Shown here one piece after another: positions 1 to 7,083 of a stretch of 64,000 nucleotides of DNA. The position numbers were made by a program, and so were the translations under genes. Source of the DNA: GCA-003244245 sp050700055 (GTDB taxonomy: Bacteria > Actinomycetota > Actinomycetes > Mycobacteriales > Pseudonocardiaceae). The stretch's first letter is position 1. Every line of letters begins with the position of its first letter. The notes under the pieces are model-generated. The model saw nothing but the letters and a program-made list of their open reading frames with translations. It did not search any database and was not told where the DNA came from. Location: NCBI GenBank assembly GCA_050700055.1, contig JBOHGE010000023.1:14408-78407 (forward strand), read 5' to 3'.

Positions 1-316
1 GAGCCCCTCCACCAGCGTCGGAAGACCCAGGTTGCCGAAGCCGGAGACTGGACGTGTGGGCAGCCTCATGCACGAGCCATCGTCGTCAGCGCCATCCCTG
101 ACCTGCTCTGGTGCGCGGGTCCGCGTACCAGAGCAGGTCAGGGACGTGAGCCCAATGTCTGGGGTGACGCGCTGGTTCACGAACATTGCTCCTCGGTTCG
201 ACGGGTTCGGGCTGGTCGGCGGTGCCATGAGCTTGCGGCAGCGCCCGCCCGCGGGCCACCCCGACACTTGGCCGTGATCTTGGACAGTTGCTGCCCGCTG
301 GTCATAATCTGGACAC
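1..316. other. left-edge region without a secure gene
   Basis: No convincing complete gene is visible. A minus-strand reading that starts with ATG at 69-67 and runs off the left edge (MRLPTRPVSGFGNLGLPTLV) could be the first residues of a truncated gene. I see no ribosome binding site and too little sequence to name it. The stretch also carries the inverted repeat at 95-144. The last ~60 bases before 317 presumably hold the promoter and leader of the following gene. Confidence 0.3.
95..144. repeat. 18-bp perfect inverted repeat
   Basis: Bases 95-112 (TCCCTGACCTGCTCTGGT) and 127-144 are exact reverse complements separated by 14 bases. There is no T-run on either side, so this is either a factor-independent hairpin terminator of the actinobacterial type or an operator. 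It lies between the possible left-edge minus gene and the plus gene at 317. Confidence 0.7.
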
Positions 317-1504
317 ATGACCTTGGCTTCCGACGCTCCGGACCGCCTGCGCCTTGTGCGTCGGGAGCTGGTGCGGTTACGGCAAGGGCCGGGACTGGCA
401 CAGCCCATGGCCGTCTTGGGTCTGAGCACTCCGGTACGCCGGATGCTGGCCCCGCCTGCCGACCCAGCGAATGAGGCAGTGCAGCTCGTCGCGGCACTGA
501 CTTCGGTGATTGAGGACCTTGACCGGCATCACCGGCGACACGCGGCCGTCGATTTCAACCTCAGCGACGAGCATTCCTATCCGACGCTCACTGAGCGGCA
601 GGAGTCCCTCGCCCAGCAGTTGGGATGCGCCGCGAAGACCGTGCGTCGCCACTCCGACCGCGCTCTGGAGATCCTTGCAGTACGCCTCATTACCGCAAGG
701 GGAAACGCATCTGAACGCCAATTGATTGAAACCGCAACGGAGTTCTCTCGGCAGAAAGATGCACGGTCCTGGCAGCAGGTACTCGCGCGGTTCTGGCGGC
801 TCTCATCCGGCTCTACGATTGATATCGTATGCTCGGAGATTCCCGAGGAGCAGCGCCTTGGATTCGCCTCACCACGCGACCGCAACTATCTTCGCTACGC
901 CAAATTCGCCGATCTCGACAGTCTGATCTATGTCCGTACTCGTCTAGTGCAGGTGTTTCAGTCCGTAACCATCCGGGATTTCTGTCCATCGGAGTACTAC
1001 GAGGCAACGGCTGACGCGCTCGCGGTGATCGGTGGGCCGGCCTGGAACTCCAAGTTTCGCGAATTTCAGCCCCAGCTTCCGTTTTACTTCGAGCCCCATC
1101 CCCTTGGTGAGGACGACCCCCTGGTGATACCTTTGCTCGGCGGTCGCAAAATCGGTCCCGCATGGACCCCTCAATCAGAGTTGCTGTCCGACGTCGCGGT
1201 CTTCGTCCGACTCACTCTCCGGCAGGGAACTACCGTGTTCCTGCTCGGGGGCTGCCTCACCCTTGGCGTGCTCGGCGCTGCCAAGTGCTTTTTACAGGAT
1301 GAACGCGGCGCTGCTAATTCTCGCTACATCACCGACCTCGTCGATGATCGAGACTTCGTACTCGTCAGCGAAGCTGCACGGCTCGGCGGCATCACCGACG
1401 TCGCGGACCTGCCCCGATCAGCCCCGCTGCTTCTTCTCGCCCGTGCCGCAGACGACCAGTTCGAGGTACTGATCGACAACACCAAACGTCGCCCGTACCT
1501 GTGA
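317..1504 (+). CDS. unrecognised protein with HTH-like N-terminal segment
   Basis: 395 residues, start ATG. I do not recognise the family. Around residues 90-125 a segment reading TLTERQESLAQQLG then TVRRHSDRALEIL resembles a helix-turn-helix. The C-terminal half is a separate domain with a GGPAWNSKF motif near residue 240 and a hydrophobic stretch (TTVFLLGGCLTLGVLGAAKC) near 310. It then reads NSRYITDLVDDRDFVLVSEA. GGPxxN motifs occur in several uncharacterised bacterial domains, so a small-molecule-sensing regulator is one guess. The stop overlaps the GTG start of the next gene by 4 bp, so the two are probably translationally coupled. Product uncertain, gene likely real. Confidence 0.7.
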   Translation: MTLASDAPDRLRLVRRELVRLRQGPGLAQPMAVLGLSTPVRRMLAPPADPANEAVQLVAALTSVIEDLDRHHRRHAAVDFNLSDEHSYPTLTERQESLAQQLGCAAKTVRRHSDRALEILAVRLITARGNASERQLIETATEFSRQKDARSWQQVLARFWRLSSGSTIDIVCSEIPEEQRLGFASPRDRNYLRYAKFADLDSLIYVRTRLVQVFQSVTIRDFCPSEYYEATADALAVIGGPAWNSKFREFQPQLPFYFEPHPLGEDDPLVIPLLGGRKIGPAWTPQSELLSDVAVFVRLTLRQGTTVFLLGGCLTLGVLGAAKCFLQDERGAANSRYITDLVDDRDFVLVSEAARLGGITDVADLPRSAPLLLLARAADDQFEVLIDNTKRRPYL

Positions 1505-2418
1505 TCTGCCCGGGACTGGTCCTGCCCCCCTGCTACCTGGTCAACCTCCGGCGTCGACCCGACCGGCGGGATCGAATAGCCGAGATACTGCCGCCCCAGC
1601 TTCCGGCGATCTTCACTTCCGATTGGCGCGGGCCCTTCGACGGACGGGACCTCACACTGCCGCGGCTCGCTGACGAAGGATACCGGCTCTTTCCCTGGCG
1701 GATAGAGTCCGCCAACCCGTGGTGGTCGCGACCGCTGAAATACGGCGAGATCGGCTGCACGCTCAGCCACCTGCATTGTTGGAAGGACATCGCGCATCGC
1801 AAGGTGCCGATGGCCGCGATCCTTGAAGATGATGCGATCCTGGTAGACGGTTTCCTTCACCAGCTGATCGAAGGTCTCACCGCAGCCTCAGACCGGTTTG
1901 ATCTGCTGTATCTCGGTCGACTCCCGCAGGAACCCGATCGGGGTCGTGATGGCGAATTCGCCGTACCCGGTTACAGTCATTGCACCTACGGCTACCTACT
2001 CACCTTGCGCGCTGCCCAGCTCCTTCTCGCTGCGGACCTCGAGAATGCGCTGATCCCTGTCGATGAATTCTTGCCCGCCATGTATCTTGACCACCCTCGG
2101 GCCGACTTGCGGACGCGGTTCCCGCCCCGACTCCGCGCCCTCGCGTTCGACCCGCCGCTGGTTCATCAACTCCCCAAGCACGTCGCGGGAAGCGATACCG
2201 AGGACAGCGACTTCGTACCCGAAGGCATCATCCCGACGAAAGGCGCTGCCAGTGCAACAGCAACTCCTGCAACCTCGCTCCCGGCCATTCCGACGCCGGT
2301 GTCAACTTGTTTGTCCTTGTCACCACATACCCCGGAGGCACGTCCCTTGTCACCACCGCACCCGCCGCGACGTAGCTGCGCGGACCAACGGACACATCGC
2401 CTACCACAGTCGCGTTGA
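1501..2418 (+). CDS. GT25-like glycosyltransferase with doubtful C-terminal tail
   Basis: Start GTG overlaps the previous stop (GTGA). The N-terminus PCYLVNLRRRPDRRDRI, the motif GEIGCTLSHLHCWKDI and the acidic AAILEDDAIL metal/nucleotide-sugar motif are those of glycosyltransferase family 25, which transfers hexoses in surface polysaccharide or glycoprotein synthesis. YGYLLTLRAAQLLL and PVDEFLPAMY also fit. Family-like sequence ends near residue 245 (about base 2235). The last ~60 residues are Pro/Thr/Ser-rich and read antisense through the convergent acyltransferase gene, so a stop may have been lost and the true protein may be shorter. Pairing with an acyltransferase and a hydrolase suggests glycan decoration. 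Confidence 0.75.
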   Translation: MICPGLVLPPCYLVNLRRRPDRRDRIAEILPPQLPAIFTSDWRGPFDGRDLTLPRLADEGYRLFPWRIESANPWWSRPLKYGEIGCTLSHLHCWKDIAHRKVPMAAILEDDAILVDGFLHQLIEGLTAASDRFDLLYLGRLPQEPDRGRDGEFAVPGYSHCTYGYLLTLRAAQLLLAADLENALIPVDEFLPAMYLDHPRADLRTRFPPRLRALAFDPPLVHQLPKHVAGSDTEDSDFVPEGIIPTKGAASATATPATSLPAIPTPVSTCLSLSPHTPEARPLSPPHPPRRSCADQRTHRLPQSR

Positions 2419-2893
2419 AACCGACCACTACATCCTCGTGAATCACCGGGGACGACTCGTCCACCTCCCACCACCCCCGATGGGGACGGCTGTACTCGTG
2501 CACGAGTTGCCCCATCACCGTGGAACGGTCTCCGATACTTGTGCCGTCGCAGACGAAACCCGCCACCCGTGCCTGGTTACCGATGCTCACGCGGTCACAG
2601 ATGAAGGCGCCGTAGACCAGGCGCGCCTCGTACCCGACGCAGGTGTTGTAGCCGATCCGCACGCGATCCTCGACCACGCAACCGTCGCCGAGCCGGCTCC
2701 CCTCGTAGATCACTACCTGGTTGAAGAGTAGGCAGCGTTCGCCGATCACTACCTCGGCCGCCTCGCGCGCGGACTCCTTTAGCTCGGCGCCGGCACCCTT
2801 CAGGCGAGCCTCTTTCAGACATCCCAGCACGCAGTACTCGCCGATCACCGCGCTCGGCGCGATCTGTACAGCCGCTCGCGGAATGGCTTGCAC
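2228..2893 (-). CDS. left-handed beta-helix (hexapeptide) acyltransferase
   Basis: 221 residues from GTG at 2893. Repeated hexapeptide units ([LIV]-G-x4) run through the whole protein: SAVIGEYCVLG, VVIGERCLLF, SRLGDGCVVEDRVRIG, VSIGNQARVAGFVCDGTSIGD, and near the end VVVGFNATVVGDVSVG followed by SYVAAGAVVTRDVPPGYVV. The last motif is typical of sugar O- or N-acetyltransferases of the LbH family. It starts 1 bp after the stop of the hydrolase upstream on the same strand, so the two form an operon. Its 3' end overlaps the plus-strand glycosyltransferase by 191 bp. Substrate unknown; acylation of a sugar made with the GT25 neighbour is an inference. Confidence 0.8.
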   Translation of the reverse strand: MQAIPRAAVQIAPSAVIGEYCVLGCLKEARLKGAGAELKESAREAAEVVIGERCLLFNQVVIYEGSRLGDGCVVEDRVRIGYNTCVGYEARLVYGAFICDRVSIGNQARVAGFVCDGTSIGDRSTVMGQLVHEYSRPHRGWWEVDESSPVIHEDVVVGFNATVVGDVSVGPRSYVAAGAVVTRDVPPGYVVTRTNKLTPASEWPGARLQELLLHWQRLSSG

Positions 2894-2894
2894 A

Positions 2895-3677
2895 TCAGCT
2901 CCCGTGTTGGTGGATCAACCACGACATCGTGACCGCGATCGCCTCGTCCTCGCGTTCTCGGCTGTCGAACCCGTGATCTGAACCCGCTACGGTATGGAAG
3001 TCACATCCACGGGCGTGTGCCGCTGCGCAGGCGACATCGTAAGACACCGCCGAGTCACGGTCACCGTGCACCACCAACGCCGGAACCAGACTCCTGGTGA
3101 AATGATCCAGTGGATGGTAATGCCGCATCTCCTCGAACAACACACGTCCCACCGCGAAGGTCTCCTCGATCAGAAGGAACCCCTGCGACGACAGCAAAGC
3201 CTGCTGCGCCTGCCCGAAGTTCTCCACCCCCCACGGCAGACTGGGGTCGATGAACGTGCGCTGCAAATCCAGCACCGGGTTCCACAGCACCAAGGCGCGT
3301 AAGCTCCCCGCAAGATACGGAAGCGACATACAGGTCGACACCGCGCCAAAGCTGGCCGCCACGATCGACAACGGATCATCGAAACGCTCGGCTACATGCT
3401 CGATCACCGCTTGCAGGTCCAGCATCTCCCCGGCGATGGTCGCTCCCCGTTGTGTGCCTCCACTGCGCCCATGACCCCGGAACGAGAATCGCAGCGCCCC
3501 GAACCCCTCGTCTGCCATACCCTCGGCAAGGCGCCGGAACATGCCACCCTCATCCATATCCGCGCTGATCCCGTGCGCGAGCACGACCGCTCCCAGGACA
3601 TGATCTCCCGGCGGGGAGTGCCACACCGCGTCCAGCCACACTCCATCCGCCGCTTGGATTCCCACATCAGCCGTCAC
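2895..3677 (-). CDS. alpha/beta hydrolase
   Basis: 260 residues from a GTG at 3677 (VTADVGIQAADGVWLDAVWH). An in-frame extension to 3863 exists but reads low-quality sequence, so I prefer the shorter start. Family signs are VVLAHGISADMDEGG (oxyanion loop), FRGHGRSGG, nucleophile-elbow-like VAASFGAVS (Ser with A-S-F-G context rather than GxSxG), VVHGDRDSAVS (acid) and AGSDHGF (His). This is a serine-hydrolase fold of the BAAT/dienelactone type; substrate unknown. The first ~28 codons are duplicated as a fragment at 9498-9580 (see repeat R1). It precedes the acyltransferase in a two-gene operon. Confidence 0.78.
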   Translation of the reverse strand: MTADVGIQAADGVWLDAVWHSPPGDHVLGAVVLAHGISADMDEGGMFRRLAEGMADEGFGALRFSFRGHGRSGGTQRGATIAGEMLDLQAVIEHVAERFDDPLSIVAASFGAVSTCMSLPYLAGSLRALVLWNPVLDLQRTFIDPSLPWGVENFGQAQQALLSSQGFLLIEETFAVGRVLFEEMRHYHPLDHFTRSLVPALVVHGDRDSAVSYDVACAAAHARGCDFHTVAGSDHGFDSREREDEAIAVTMSWLIHQHGS

Positions 3678-3695
3678 CGCAACTCCCCAAAGATC
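3612..3695. repeat. repeat R1, copy 1 (5' end of hydrolase gene)
   Basis: About 84 bp spanning the start region of the alpha/beta hydrolase recurs at 9498-9580 with only scattered differences and in the same orientation. Both copies share the blocks CAGCCACACTCCATCCGCCG and CTTGGAT[TC]CCCACATCAGCC. Copy 1 is part of an intact gene. Copy 2 is an orphan fragment. With R2 it brackets the graspetide/regulator/oxidase cassette. Confidence 0.85.
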
Positions 3696-3923
3696 CGCCG
3701 CCACTACTACATCGATCTGAAAGCGTCCACTTGCTACCGCCCGACCAGCCGCAGCGGCCCAGCCGTCGCCGAGCACCGCAGTACTGGACGATCCCACGGC
3801 GACGACGTCAACAGCAGCCCCTCCACGCCTGGCGTTGCCCAGGTCCTGCCGCGTGGCGATCACGGTGCGCAGCTCGTCGGTGGGGGTGCAGCTCCGCAGG
3901 GTTCCGCGGAATGTCTCGTCGGG

Positions 3924-3998
3924 AGGTCTCCCGTTCGTCGCGGCTCACTGCTTGGTACCGCGCACCGCCAGGGCGGTGGTCAGCTCGGTGTGATCATG
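3924..3998. repeat. repeat R2, copy 1 (at the tgmM stop)
   Basis: About 75 bp ending in GATCATG, containing TCGTCGCGGCTCACTGCTTGG and AGGGCGGTGGTCAG. It recurs at 9824-9908 in the same orientation. It overlaps the stop codon of the methyltransferase gene at 3994. The reverse strand reads a short Thr/Ala/Leu-rich peptide ending in a stop, so R2 may derive from the tail of a regulator gene, but that is speculative. Confidence 0.75.
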
Positions 3999-5211
3999 TT
4001 GTTCTTATGGTGAGTGGGTCTGGCGGTAGTGTCCAGTGCGGACCGTTGTGCGGGTCGCCGTGCCAGATTCGGTGTTCGGTGGGGGTGGCGGTGAGTCCGA
4101 ATTCGTGCCAGGCCGGTGCTCCGAGTCGGGTCCATTCGGCCCAGGCGGTCTCGACGGCCGCCCAGAGATGGGTGGGGCCTGCTTCGCGCACGGTGTGTCG
4201 GCCGGTGTGGCCGGGGTGGCGGTTGATCTCGCACCAGGACCCGTCCGGGGATGCCAGGTAGGTGACCGGTGTGTCGTCGTCGGTGAGGTAGATCGCGCGG
4301 TACATGCCCGGTGGCAGGTGCAGCTGGGCCAGGAAGGGGAACATCTGGTTGCCGTCGATCTGGGCGGGGTTGACCGTGGTGTCTCGGGTGGTGGCCGCGT
4401 CGGTGGTGCGGGTGGGTCGGGGTGATCCGGTGCTGGGGCCGGCCCTGGTTCGTCGGGCCATGAAGCAGCCCCACCAGGGCAGGAACCGTCCCTGCACCAT
4501 GGGTTGGGTGGGGTCGCGGTGCAGGGCCAGTAGGTTGCCGGCGCCCAGGGGTCCTTCCAGGTGGACCAGTGCGGTGCCGCCGGGTCGCAGCTGGTGTATC
4601 CACTCGGTGGGGAAGGCGCGTAGTGCGCAGGTGGCGATGATCCGGTCGAAGGGGGCGTGCTCAGGCAGTCCTGCGGCTCCGTCGCGGGCTACCAGCGTGG
4701 GGTGGTAGCCCAGCTGGTCCAGCCGCTGCTGTGCGGCGGCGATGAGGGCTGGGTCGATGTCGACCGAGCACACGGCGTGGTCGCCGAGCCGGTGGGTCAA
4801 CAGGGCGGCGTGGTAGCCGGTGCCGGTGCCGATCTCAAGTACCCTGTGATCGTTTTGGATGTCGAGAGCTTCGAGCATCCGGATCATCAGGTCGGGTTTG
4901 GTGGAGCTGCACACGGGCATCTGCACCCCGCGGTCGGCGTACTGGGCCAGCTCGGTGATCAGGGTGGTGGGCGAGTAGACCAGCTCCAGCCACTCTCGGG
5001 TGCTTTGCGCATCGCCGGGTTCATGGCGTACCCACCGTGCCGGTCGGGTACTAGTGTCCTGCAGATAGTAGTGCGGCACGAACAGGTGCCGGGGTATCGC
5101 GAGCAGCGCGTCGCGCCATCGCGGGGACCGCAGATCCCCTTGGGCGCTGATCTGGTCGACCAGTCGGACCAGGTGGGACTGCCAGGTCGGCTCGGCGACG
5201 GCGACGGTCAT
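3994..5211 (-). CDS. tgmM: PIMT-like methyltransferase of ATP-grasp (graspetide) RiPP system
   Basis: 405 residues from ATG at 5211, which overlaps the stop of the ATP-grasp gene (ATGA). It is a protein-L-isoaspartate O-methyltransferase homologue: IPRHLFVPHYY near residue 40, CSSTKPDLM at 101-109, SAM-binding VLEIGTGTG at 134-142, then ARDGAAGLPEHAPFDRIIAT. PIMT itself is ~210 residues; the extra ~190 C-terminal residues (WCEINRHPGH ... HEFGLTATPTEHRIW) are the extension characteristic of RiPP-associated versions. In fuscimiditide-type pathways such an enzyme esterifies an Asp side chain of the ligated peptide, which then closes to an aspartimide. That role is inferred from family and gene order. 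Symbol given by analogy. Confidence 0.88.
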   Translation of the reverse strand: MTVAVAEPTWQSHLVRLVDQISAQGDLRSPRWRDALLAIPRHLFVPHYYLQDTSTRPARWVRHEPGDAQSTREWLELVYSPTTLITELAQYADRGVQMPVCSSTKPDLMIRMLEALDIQNDHRVLEIGTGTGYHAALLTHRLGDHAVCSVDIDPALIAAAQQRLDQLGYHPTLVARDGAAGLPEHAPFDRIIATCALRAFPTEWIHQLRPGGTALVHLEGPLGAGNLLALHRDPTQPMVQGRFLPWWGCFMARRTRAGPSTGSPRPTRTTDAATTRDTTVNPAQIDGNQMFPFLAQLHLPPGMYRAIYLTDDDTPVTYLASPDGSWCEINRHPGHTGRHTVREAGPTHLWAAVETAWAEWTRLGAPAWHEFGLTATPTEHRIWHGDPHNGPHWTLPPDPLTIRTT

Positions 5212-6179
5212 GAGATGCTTCCGCGCGCGAGTAAAGTCACAAGACTGTCGGTGATGCCCACCCCAGCCGTCGCTTCCAGGAATTGGTACTGGCCACCAGG
5301 ATTGCATTCCAGGAACGACACGATCCGGTCCTCCCCGCTACTGGCTCCGATGATGAGGTCGAAAGCTCCGTAGATCAGGCCGAGTTCAGCCATGAATGTC
5401 CGTATGCCCTTGAGTACCTGCTTGGGGAGTTCCATCTGCTCATAGGTGGTGGACTCAAAGTCCGCACGGTAGTCCACGTAGGACTGTTCGGAGCCGGCGT
5501 GGATGGCCACACAGAAAATGTCCTCACCGACGACCACCGCCCGGCACTCGGTCACTTTCGGAGCCCATTGCTGCAGGTGGTGGGCAGTGGTATTCATGCC
5601 GCGCAAGTCGGTTAGGTCGGCATCGGTGACGAGGTGGGTGTAGCCCATCTTGTACCGGCCGTCTTCGAAGATCAGGCTGGTGCCCAACGGTTTCTGCACC
5701 ATACCGGCCACCGACGTCGCGAACCGTTGTGCCGCCGGTGCGGAGTTGGTGACCAGGGTCGGCGGCACCGTGAGCCCGGCTCGGGCGGCGACGCTGTACT
5801 GCAGCGGTTTATAGACCGCCCGCGCGGCCAAGTCAGGTCTGTTCACCCACAGCACGCCGGGCAGTGCGAACAACACCCCGCCCAGACCCAGCTTGGCCTC
5901 GCGGCGGCTGTAGTCGGCCTCGACCGCGCTCAACCCATCAGGCAGCCGAAACGACGTCGGTGAGCGCACCCACACCGAGCGGATCGCGGCCAGGTCCACC
6001 TCGTGGTGCTCGGTCCGCAGGCTCCCTCGCCAGTGGCCGTCTCGGAACTCCGCATCCAGCGTCAACTGCTGCGGGAACCACGACAGGTCCATCCGGACCA
6101 CCGGCTCACCACGCTCGACCAGGCCGAGTACCACGCCGTCGGCGGTGCGGTCCGATTCTTGCGCGAGGACGAGGATCAT
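5208..6179 (-). CDS. tgmB: ATP-grasp ribosomal peptide maturase
   Basis: 323 residues from ATG at 6179, four bases after the precursor stop; an upstream in-frame extension to 6242 overlaps the precursor and is less likely. Start MILVLAQESDRTADGVVLGL, then WVRSPTSFRLPDGL and LWVNRPDLAARAVYKPLQYS. The ATP-binding region carries VQKPLGTSLIFEDGRYKMGY, and the metal-binding C-terminus reads YGAFDLIIG ... FLECNPGGQYQFLE. This matches the SAV_5884-type ATP-grasp maturase family. These enzymes form omega-ester or omega-amide crosslinks between Asp/Glu and Ser/Thr/Lys side chains in a precursor peptide. It is the middle gene of a three-gene minus-strand operon. Confidence 0.92.
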   Translation of the reverse strand: MILVLAQESDRTADGVVLGLVERGEPVVRMDLSWFPQQLTLDAEFRDGHWRGSLRTEHHEVDLAAIRSVWVRSPTSFRLPDGLSAVEADYSRREAKLGLGGVLFALPGVLWVNRPDLAARAVYKPLQYSVAARAGLTVPPTLVTNSAPAAQRFATSVAGMVQKPLGTSLIFEDGRYKMGYTHLVTDADLTDLRGMNTTAHHLQQWAPKVTECRAVVVGEDIFCVAIHAGSEQSYVDYRADFESTTYEQMELPKQVLKGIRTFMAELGLIYGAFDLIIGASSGEDRIVSFLECNPGGQYQFLEATAGVGITDSLVTLLARGSIS

Positions 6180-6183
6180 CGGC

Positions 6184-6519
6184 TCAGCCGGTGTAGTCCG
6201 GCTGGACTTCCCAGTCGTAGTCCTTGCTCGGGCCCTCGTCACCGTCCTTCTGGCTGACCGTGGTCCACGCCACCGTCGCGGCCGGGACGGCCAGCTGCCC
6301 GGTCACCACATCCACCGACACCTGCCTGACCGGGCAGTACCGATACGAGGTAGGTGTAGTGGGCATTCCCATGTCGGTCAGCCACCGCAACCCCCACGGG
6401 CGAATGCTCGGCGCCGAGGGAGAATCACTGTGTTCCGGGGCCGTGAAACCGGGCGTACCGAGCGGGAACTGCTCCGACACCGACGCCAACGGATCATTTA
6501 CGAACCGAACGCCCGACAT
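6184..6519 (-). CDS. tgmA: putative ATP-grasp target RiPP precursor (graspetide)
   Basis: 111 residues from ATG at 6519, preceded by AAGGTGG; a GTG directly upstream is an alternative. The leader contains SEQFPLG (residues 15-21) and RPWGLRWL (40-47), the conserved recognition region of the 'putative ATP-grasp target RiPP' family. A Gln-Val-Ser-Val-Asp stretch follows. The C-terminal core after residue 84 is WTTVSQKDGDEGPSKDYDWE followed by VQPDYTG: rich in Thr/Ser/Lys acceptors and Asp/Glu donors, as needed for side-chain crosslinks and an aspartimide. It lies 4 bp before the ATP-grasp gene. Which residues are joined cannot be read from sequence. Confidence 0.88.
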   Translation of the reverse strand: MSGVRFVNDPLASVSEQFPLGTPGFTAPEHSDSPSAPSIRPWGLRWLTDMGMPTTPTSYRYCPVRQVSVDVVTGQLAVPAATVAWTTVSQKDGDEGPSKDYDWEVQPDYTG

Positions 6520-7083
6520 CACCCCACCACCTTACGCTTCCGCTACGGCTCACCAGCGCTGTCGAACGACGAACTCGTCCCGCTTGGAAACAGAGCGGGT
6601 CACCGCCCTGGGGCAGGCTGTCAGCGGCGGCGCTCATGCGGCAATCAGACCACGACCACCCCGGGCCGGGCCAGATGCGGATGGGTAGGCGGACTGGTGG
6701 GAGGTCCGCCTCGGCTCCGGCGGTTGCGGTCTCGGCAAGAGCCCACAAGGTGTGGTCGATCGACAAAGTGACCTTACGAGCTGCCGTCCAGTTGGCCCGT
6801 GGGGGAGTTGGTGATCGTCGCGCAGTCTGGGTTGTTGCACCCAACGCCGTGGCCGGCGCGCCACGGCGTATTTGCGTCGATCACCAGGCAGTCTTCCTGT
6901 GCCGGGCCGTTCTACCGCTCATCGTGCACCTCGACTCCCTCTCCACTCGTCATCGGCTCAGGTGCCCAGCACACCCGGTTGGCGGGTCTGCGGGAAGCTC
7001 CGCCGACCGTCAAGATCGTCAACTTGTGTCACCGGCTCGGTGTAGCAGTGCTGGACTAGTGGGGCAGCAGCGACAGAGGGGAT
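6520..7083. other. divergent intergenic region with a 10-bp hairpin
   Basis: About 560 bp separate the divergent graspetide operon and the TPR regulator, and should hold promoters for both. The clearest structure is an inverted repeat at 6844-6853/6860-6869 (ACGCCGTGGC and its complement, 6-base loop). No open reading frame here has convincing protein character. GAGGGG at about 7077-7081 is the probable ribosome binding site for the gene at 7084. Confidence 0.5.

Noticed and set aside
6494..6844. 116-residue minus-strand reading frame upstream of the graspetide precursor
   Set aside because: Arg/Trp/Pro-rich, no ribosome site, overlaps the precursor gene in another frame and has no recognisable family features.
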